Assembly (NCBI GenBank): GCA_902801585.1
Contig: CADCIU010000041.1
Location: 1-30,264, forward strand
Length of the DNA: 30,264 bases
Direction: 5' to 3'
Source of the DNA: an uncultured Lachnospiraceae bacterium
Lineage (GTDB): Bacteria > Bacillota_A > Clostridia > Lachnospirales > Lachnospiraceae
Numbering within the stretch: the first letter of the stretch is position 1; the number at the start of each line of letters is the position of its first letter. Shown here piece after piece: positions 26,223-30,264 of this stretch. The notes under the pieces are model-generated. The model did not search any database. It was not told where the DNA came from and was given only the letters and a program-made list of their open reading frames with translations. A program made the translations under genes and the position numbers.

Positions 26223-26674
26223 TCCAGCTCTCCCAGCATCTGTGCCGGATTATCAGCGGCCTTCACTTTGCCGAAAGCCTTTATAATGATCCCGTTCTCA
26301 TCGATCAGATAGGTCGTGCGGACAACACCCATGCTGACTTTTCCGTAATTCTTCTTTTCTTTCCATACATCGTAAGCCTGAATCACTTCTTTGTCCGGAT
26401 CGGACAGAAGTGTAAAGGGGAGGCCGTACTTTTCCTCAAACTTCTTGTGAGACGCAACACTGTCCTTACTTACGCCGAGAACGACGGCACCTTTCTCCCG
26501 GAACTGGGGATACAGTTCTCCAAATGCGCAGGCCTGCTTCGTGCAGCCGGCTGTCATGTCCTTCGGGTAGAAGTACAGGATCACCTTCTTGCCCTTATAA
26601 TCTGCAAGGCTTCTCATTTCTCCGTTCTGATCCGGCAGCGTAAAGGCCGGGGCTTTTGTTCCAATTTCTAACAT
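26219..26674 (-). CDS. bcp: Thioredoxin-dependent thiol peroxidase (BCP/PrxQ)
   Basis: A 151-residue atypical two-cysteine peroxiredoxin that reduces hydrogen and organic peroxides with thioredoxin. The peroxidatic Cys44 and resolving Cys49 lie in TAGCTKQAC. The usual family form is TPGCT, so the proline is replaced by alanine here. FYPKDM before it and VVRTTYLID later are typical. ATG 26674 follows GAGGAGGTG with good spacing, a strong site for the first gene of the operon. Candidate promoter elements upstream (TATATT at 26692-26697, minus strand) are weak, and the repeat copy C begins about 60 bases further out. Confidence 0.95.
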   Translation of the reverse strand: MLEIGTKAPAFTLPDQNGEMRSLADYKGKKVILYFYPKDMTAGCTKQACAFGELYPQFREKGAVVLGVSKDSVASHKKFEEKYGLPFTLLSDPDKEVIQAYDVWKEKKNYGKVSMGVVRTTYLIDENGIIIKAFGKVKAADNPAQMLGELE

Positions 26675-26732
26675 GAGCTCTTCACCTCCTCGAAATATAG
26701 TTCCATATTAACACAACAAAAAGATGAAAGCT

Positions 26733-26820
26733 CGAAAATCGACCTCTGCGAAAATCGACCTCTGGGGTAGTTTGTGGACAGGTGTCCACAAACTACCCCA
26801 GAGGTCAGAGGTCGAGGTCG
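26733..26820. repeat. Palindromic-repeat family, inverted pair with duplicated head (copy C)
   Basis: Unit at 26756-26775, symmetric centre GGACAGGTGTCC (26776-26787), reverse unit at 26788-26806. The arms and centre pair almost without mismatch over about 50 bp. The left edge carries a 16-bp tandem duplication, CGAAAATCGACCTCTG, at 26733-26748 and 26749-26764. On the right, AGAGGTC is repeated and followed by GAGGTCG (to 26820). It lies between the divergent bcp and S66 genes, just outside the S66 promoter. Confidence 0.95.
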
Positions 26821-26830
26821 CTTTTTGTCC

Positions 26831-26859
26831 TTGACGAGCTAACAAGTGATAGCTAGAAT
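26831..26859 (+). promoter_or_regulatory. Strong sigma-A-type promoter of the S66 peptidase gene
   Basis: TTGACG (26831-26836), exactly 17 bases, TAGAAT (26854-26859): five of six consensus bases in each box. Around the start point lie AGCTAAC at 26837-26843 and again at 26862-26868, and the inverted pair GCTAA/TTAGC (26863-26867 and 26874-26878). These could be an operator, though no regulator is adjacent. Confidence 0.75.
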
Positions 26860-26901
26860 TAAGCTAACGCGCATTAGCCATTTAGATATCCGGAGGAGAC
26901 T

Positions 26902-27927
26902 ATGATTAAAAATGTTGCGATCGTGAGCCTTTCGCGTGGAATCTTAGGTGAACCATTTATGCAATTTGAAGTGGAGATCGGGCTTCGCAGGCTGGAAGAA
27001 CTCGGGTTGGATGTGAAGTTCATGCCGCACGCGCTGAAGGGTCTGGAATATGTGCAAGCACATCCGGAGAAGCGGGCAGAGGATTTATTGCAGGCATTTC
27101 GTGATCCGGATATCGATATGATTTTATGCGCTATAGGCGGTGATGATACCTACCGGTTACTGCCGTATCTGTTTGAACACAATGAACTGGCGGATGCGGT
27201 CACAGACAAGGTATTTTTGGGATTTTCAGATACTACGATCAATCATTTGATGCTTCATAAGGTCGGACTGCGGACTTTCTACGGACAGGCTTTTCTCCCC
27301 GATATCTGTGAGCTTGGAGCGGAGATGCTTCCATATACCCGGCAGTATTTTGAAGAGCTGATCCGTACAGGAACCATCCGGGAAATAAGGCCCAGTAATG
27401 TCTGGTATGAACAGAGAGCCTCTTTCACTCCGGAACAGGTTGGCCAAATGCTTCCCGTTTATCCAGACCACGGTTTTGAACTGCTGCAGGGTGCGCCCGT
27501 GTTCTCGGGAAAAATTCTCGGCGGCTGCATTGATTCAATCTATGATATCTTTGATGGCGAGCGATATTTTGACATGCCGGTGCTCTGCGAGAAGTATCAT
27601 CTGTTTCCGGACTCGGAGAACTGGAAGGGGCGTATTCTGCTCTTGGAATCCAGTGAGGAAAAGCCGACGCCCGCCAAATTCCGGCGTGCGCTTGAGTACC
27701 TCAGGGAAGCAGGCGTGTTCCACGCGGTTTCCGGTGTGCTGGTCGGGAAGCCGATGGACAACACTTATGCGGAAGAATACAGGGAACTCCTTGTAAATGT
27801 CATTGATCGGCCGGAAATTCCCATTGTGTTTAACGTTAACATCGGGCACGCGATGCCGCGATGCATTATACCCTTTGGAGTTGATGCGGTTGTTGATGCG
27901 GAAAATCAAGTCATTCGATTCAGCTGA
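26902..27927 (+). CDS. S66 family peptidase (LD-carboxypeptidase / MccF-like)
   Basis: A 341-residue cytoplasmic serine peptidase of family S66. The catalytic triad is visible: Ser109 in LGFSDTT, Glu249 in LLLESSEE and His316 in NIGHAMPR. The usual AIGGDDTYRLLPYL precedes the serine. LD-carboxypeptidases recycle cell-wall tetrapeptides, whereas MccF-type members inactivate peptidyl-nucleotide antibiotics such as microcin C. The LLESSEE form and overall length fit the MccF-like branch better, but the substrate is not decided by sequence alone. The start has CGGAGGAG six bases upstream, and a strong promoter lies at 26831-26859. Repeat copies C and D bracket the gene. No signal peptide. Confidence 0.88.
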   Translation: MIKNVAIVSLSRGILGEPFMQFEVEIGLRRLEELGLDVKFMPHALKGLEYVQAHPEKRAEDLLQAFRDPDIDMILCAIGGDDTYRLLPYLFEHNELADAVTDKVFLGFSDTTINHLMLHKVGLRTFYGQAFLPDICELGAEMLPYTRQYFEELIRTGTIREIRPSNVWYEQRASFTPEQVGQMLPVYPDHGFELLQGAPVFSGKILGGCIDSIYDIFDGERYFDMPVLCEKYHLFPDSENWKGRILLLESSEEKPTPAKFRRALEYLREAGVFHAVSGVLVGKPMDNTYAEEYRELLVNVIDRPEIPIVFNVNIGHAMPRCIIPFGVDAVVDAENQVIRFS

Positions 27928-27934
27928 GCGGCCT

Positions 27935-28035
27935 CGACCTCTGGGGTAGCTTGTTCTTGGAGCAGCCTGGACCTCTGGGGTAGTTTGTTCTTTGCCAAAA
28001 TATTGAGCGATCAAACGACCTCTGGGGTAATTTGT
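27935..28035 (+). repeat. Palindromic-repeat family, three direct units (copy D)
   Basis: Three units in the same orientation: 27935-27954 (one mismatch, GTAGC), 27969-27988 (first base G) and 28016-28035 (GTAAT). They are separated by unrelated spacers of 14 and 27 bases. No inverted partner is present. The array begins eight bases after the S66 stop and ends 19 bases before the CPBP start, so it fills the whole intergenic region and overlaps the 5' leader of the CPBP gene. Confidence 0.92.
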
Positions 28036-28054
28036 CCGTTTCGGGGAAGATGAT

Positions 28055-28654
28055 ATGTTAAATGAACTCGTAGGAGCAATAGCGCAAGTCCTGTTTTTAT
28101 CGTTATTACCTTTGGCTGTATGGTATGTCACTGCACGAAAGAAAGAGTCTTTCTTTTCATGGATCGGCCTGAAGAAACCGATCTGCAAAAACAAGATATC
28201 AACTGCGTTGACCGCTATTGTGATGACAATTCTTTACATTGCTGCAATGACCGCCTGCGTAAAGCTGCTCCCGGATGGCGTGACTACTGTCGGATCGCAG
28301 TTTGCGGGAGGAGGTCTGGGGGCATTACCGGCAGCTTTCTTTTACTCATTTGTGCGGACAGCGCTGTCTGAAGAAATCCTGTTTCGAGGATTTGTCCTCA
28401 GGCTTATCCGGAATAAGGCCGGATTTACGGCAGGTAATACTGTGCAGGCTTTACTATTTGGCCTAGTACATGGTATTCCATTTGGCATAATAACAAATAG
28501 TATTCTCGCTTTTGTTCTGCTCACAATGCTGCCGGGTCTCTTTGGATGGTACCAGGGATGGCTGAATGAAAAACAGTGCGAAGGCTCAATTGTGCCAAGC
28601 TGGTTACTGCACGGCAGTATTAATTTTATTACAGCCGTTCTTTCACTGTTTTGA
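28055..28654 (+). CDS. CPBP family intramembrane metalloprotease
   Basis: 199 residues with about five or six hydrophobic segments. The CPBP (Abi) motifs are in order: EEILFRG with Glu106, Glu107 and Arg111; FGLVHG with His139; and a C-terminal HGSIN. These residues form the glutamate/histidine active site of intramembrane proteases related to eukaryotic Rce1. Bacterial members serve in bacteriocin immunity and in maturation of small peptides. No bacteriocin gene was found beside it. GGGGAAG precedes ATG 28055. The immediate upstream region is the repeat triplet, so its promoter may lie within or before the repeats, or it may be read from the S66 promoter. Confidence 0.9.
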   Translation: MLNELVGAIAQVLFLSLLPLAVWYVTARKKESFFSWIGLKKPICKNKISTALTAIVMTILYIAAMTACVKLLPDGVTTVGSQFAGGGLGALPAAFFYSFVRTALSEEILFRGFVLRLIRNKAGFTAGNTVQALLFGLVHGIPFGIITNSILAFVLLTMLPGLFGWYQGWLNEKQCEGSIVPSWLLHGSINFITAVLSLF

Positions 28655-28752
28655 AGCTGCAGGATAAATGAAAAGGCGCGGTGGCAGTTCAAGATTGGGA
28701 TCAGACAAAAACGGCGATTCAAGAACAAAGCGCTTTGACATGGAGAACAATA

Positions 28753-29298
28753 ATGAAATACAACAAGACAATCACACTGAAAGACGGAAGAAAATGCACC
28801 TTGCGAAATGGTGAAGAGAACGATGGAGAGGCTGTTCTTGCCAATTTCATCCTGACCCATGAGCAGACCGATTATCTGCTTTCTTATCCGGATGAAAATA
28901 CCACGACCGCAGAACAGGAAGGCCGGTTCCTGCAGGAGAAAACGAACAGCGACAGTGGAGTTGAGCTCCTTGCGGAAATTGACGGCGTGGTCGCGGGCCT
29001 TGCCGGCTTTGACGCCGTCGGCGGCAGGGAGAAAATCCGGCACCGGGCGGATTTTGGCATCAGTGTAGATCGGCAGTACTGGAACCTCGGAATCGGAACG
29101 GCGCTGATGAATGCATGCATCGAATGTGCCCGGAAGGCCGGATATGAGCAGATCGAACTGAGCGTGGTCGCGGAAAATGAGCCGGCGATCGCCATGTACG
29201 AAAAGGCCGGGTTTGTAGAATACGGCCGGAACCCGAGGGGATTCAGATCCCGGCTTACAGGGTATCAGGAATTGGTCTATATGAGGATGGAACTGTAA
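28753..29298 (+). CDS. GNAT family N-acetyltransferase
   Basis: A 181-residue acetyltransferase, substrate unknown. The beta-4/alpha-3 region reads ADFGISVDRQYWNLGIGTALMNA, with the acetyl-CoA loop NLGIG replacing the usual RGxG. The C-terminal SVVAENEPAIAMYEKAGFVEYGR is the standard end of RimI/RimL-like enzymes acting on small amines or protein N-termini. I chose ATG 28753 because GGAG lies seven bases upstream; the frame is open to a GTG at 28681, but that extra stretch lacks family similarity. It sits about 100 bases after the CPBP gene without an obvious terminator, and may share its message. Confidence 0.85.
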   Translation: MKYNKTITLKDGRKCTLRNGEENDGEAVLANFILTHEQTDYLLSYPDENTTTAEQEGRFLQEKTNSDSGVELLAEIDGVVAGLAGFDAVGGREKIRHRADFGISVDRQYWNLGIGTALMNACIECARKAGYEQIELSVVAENEPAIAMYEKAGFVEYGRNPRGFRSRLTGYQELVYMRMEL

Positions 29299-29304
29299 GA
29301 AGTG

Positions 29305-29378
29305 ACCTCGACCTCTGGGGTGGTTTGTTCCCAGGCGGGGATTATTCCACAGGTGTCCACAAACTACCCCAGAGGTCG
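29305..29378. repeat. Palindromic-repeat family, inverted pair with long centre (copy E)
   Basis: Unit at 29309-29328 (one mismatch, GTGGT), preceded by GACCT (29305-29309), and an exact reverse unit at 29359-29378. The centre is 30 bases instead of 12, and its right part still reads CAGGTGTCC like copy C, so about 18 bases seem to have been inserted. The left edge is seven bases after an acetyltransferase stop. The right edge directly abuts a truncated acetyltransferase. Confidence 0.92.
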
Positions 29379-29592
29379 AATAAACCCCATGCAGGGGCGC
29401 GGCTATGGCAGCGCAGCCCTGGACCGGGTGCTCGACTATATCAGGACGAAACCGTTCGGAACTTCCGACAGAGTTGCCCTGACCTGCAACAAAGATAATC
29501 CGGTTGCGAGAAAGTTGTACGAGAACAAGGGATTTCGGGCAACCGGCGTCGAAGATGAAGATGAGATTGAACTTGTTTTAACGATATTTTGA
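29379..29592 (+). pseudogene. C-terminal remnant of a BltD-like spermine acetyltransferase
   Basis: From MQGRGYGSAALDRVLDYI (ATG 29389) to the stop at 29590-29592 the 67-residue frame matches the last third of a GNAT enzyme. It has the GRGYG acetyl-CoA loop, VALTCNKDNPVARKLYENKG and a final acidic IELVLTIF strand, closest by eye to Bacillus BltD/spermidine acetyltransferases. The N-terminal half, including beta strands 1-4, is absent. The frame continues upstream only into the repeat, where it reads NYPRGR from the palindrome. No ribosome site precedes ATG 29389. Loss of the 5' part at the repeat boundary is the simplest reading. Confidence 0.75.
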
Positions 29593-29645
29593 CAATACTA
29601 ACACCAGGATAATTGAGCCGGAAAGGCTTGATTAAATATATTTAT

Positions 29646-29731
29646 AAGGAGCGTACTGTTTGAAAAAGTACAACAAAACGGAGATTGTGGGCTGACCGGG
29701 AGGTTTGCCGGCAATCCGAACAAACCTCCCG
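29646..29731 (+). promoter_or_regulatory. Possible leader peptide and hairpin before an acetyltransferase
   Basis: AAGGAG (29646-29651) is followed after eight bases by TTG and an 11-codon frame ending at TGA 29695. One base later comes a perfect 11-bp hairpin, CGGGAGGTTTG/CAAACCTCCCG (29697-29707 and 29721-29731), with a 13-base loop and no U-run. CCTCC in the right arm could alternatively pair with GGAGG of the next gene's ribosome site (29762-29766). This resembles translational attenuators of resistance genes, but could be chance. The rest of 29593-29773 is AT-rich without a clear promoter. Confidence 0.35.
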
Positions 29732-29773
29732 CCGAGAAGCATTTGATGTCAACAAAATTCAGGAGGCTAAATA

Positions 29774-30264
29774 ATGAATACAAATGACTATACTATTCGC
29801 CAGGAAAAGAAAGAAGAACACAGAGCAGTCGAAAACCTTATCCGCGAGTCATTCTGGAACGTATACCGCCCGGGCTGCAGCGAGCACTATGTGATCCATG
29901 TGCTCCGGGACGATCCGGCGTTTGTGAAGGAACTGGATTTCGTGATGGAAAAGGACGGCGCGCTGATCGGGCAAAATATGTTCATGCGCACGATCATTAA
30001 CACCGACGACGGCAGGACAATTCCCGTTTTGACCATGGGTCCGATCGGCATCACCCCGGAACTAAAGCGGCAGGAATACGGCAAAAAATTGCTGGACTAC
30101 TCGCTGGCTCAGGCGACGACCATGGGTTTTGGCGCAGTACTGTTTGAGGGCAATATCGGCTTTTACGGCAAAAGCGGGTTTGACTATGCCCGCAATTTCG
30201 GCATCCGTTATCATGACCTGCCGGAGGGCGCGGACGACTCATTCTTCCTCTGCAAAGAACTGAT
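29774..30264 (+). CDS. GNAT family N-acetyltransferase, YhbS-like (partial)
   Basis: 163 codons are visible and the frame is still open at the window edge. It starts MNTNDYTIRQEKKEE. LTMGPIGITPELKRQEYGKKLLDY carries the acetyl-CoA binding strand and loop (Q/R-x-x-G-x-x pattern), then GAVLFEGNIGFYGKSGFDYA. That order (GPIGITPE, then GN...FYGKSGF) is typical of the YhbS/COG3153 acetyltransferases, whose substrates are mostly unknown. ATG 29774 follows a perfect AGGAGG (29761-29766) at seven bases. This is the fourth acetyltransferase or acetyltransferase fragment in the window. Confidence 0.88.
   Translation, partial: MNTNDYTIRQEKKEEHRAVENLIRESFWNVYRPGCSEHYVIHVLRDDPAFVKELDFVMEKDGALIGQNMFMRTIINTDDGRTIPVLTMGPIGITPELKRQEYGKKLLDYSLAQATTMGFGAVLFEGNIGFYGKSGFDYARNFGIRYHDLPEGADDSFFLCKEL

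Noticed and set aside
26756..26806. Integron attC-like recombination site
   Set aside because: The palindrome lacks the RYYYAAC/GTTRRRY core boxes and the extrahelical bases of attC sites, and no integrase is visible.
27935..28035. Repeat triplet as a CRISPR array
   Set aside because: Only three 20-bp units with spacers of unequal length (14 and 27 bases), and the same unit occurs inverted elsewhere. No cas genes are present.

Overview
The window looks like chromosome from a Gram-positive, strictly anaerobic Clostridia, most likely a gut bacterium of the Lachnospiraceae type. This is an inference from gene content (an iorA-iorB-paaK cluster, a phospho-beta-glucosidase, a Na/Pi symporter with a PhoU-like tail, SbcCD), strong AGGAGG-type ribosome binding sites and a moderately GC-rich base composition. 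I see no rRNA, tRNA, CRISPR array, phage module or transposase gene.

Layout. 1-2724: the end of an unknown gene, a diamine-type acetyltransferase (+), a cytoplasmic PQQ-type beta-propeller (-) and an AlkZ-related protein (-). 3021-3803: a secreted PepSY-repeat protein (+), sharing a bidirectional terminator with the next block. 3888-12604 (-): iorA-iorB-paaK, a GT4 glycosyltransferase, a GH13 alpha-glucosidase broken by a frameshifting deletion, and a Na/phosphate symporter. The spacing is tight enough for one transcript, and the block is preceded by a structured, terminator-bearing leader or small RNA at 12709-12867. 12943-18930 (-): a six-gene run of two small membrane proteins, a DUF6765-like protein, a GH1 6-phospho-beta-glucosidase, a DUF362 protein and a GT2-GtrA fusion, headed by a good promoter at 18976-19004. 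19103-20578 (-): a DUF2828/TROVE-like protein with a von Willebrand A domain and its own terminator. 20702-26674 (-): a tight bcp-yaaA-sbcD-sbcC operon joining peroxide defence with DNA-end repair. 26902-30264 (+): an S66 peptidase, a CPBP membrane protease, an acetyltransferase, a truncated acetyltransferase remnant and the start of another acetyltransferase.

The most unusual signal is a family of palindromic repeats built from a 20-bp unit (CGACCTCTGGGGTAGTTTGT). It occurs ten times in five intergenic spots (875-894, 1941-1992, 26756-26806, 27935-28035, 29309-29378), as a single unit, as inverted pairs around a short symmetric centre, and as a direct triplet. The copies sit only in the two outer parts of the window, beside accessory genes, and one copy directly abuts a truncated acetyltransferase. 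They behave like REP/BIME-type elements. A second, unrelated imperfect hairpin lies at 12713-12761.

In metabolic terms, the ior/paaK genes point to conversion of aryl pyruvates to aryl acetates with ferredoxin reduction and CoA activation. The GT4, GT2-GtrA and DUF362 genes suggest envelope glycoconjugate work. The sbcDC-yaaA-bcp operon protects against oxidative DNA damage. Functions were assigned by recognising motifs by eye, with no database search.
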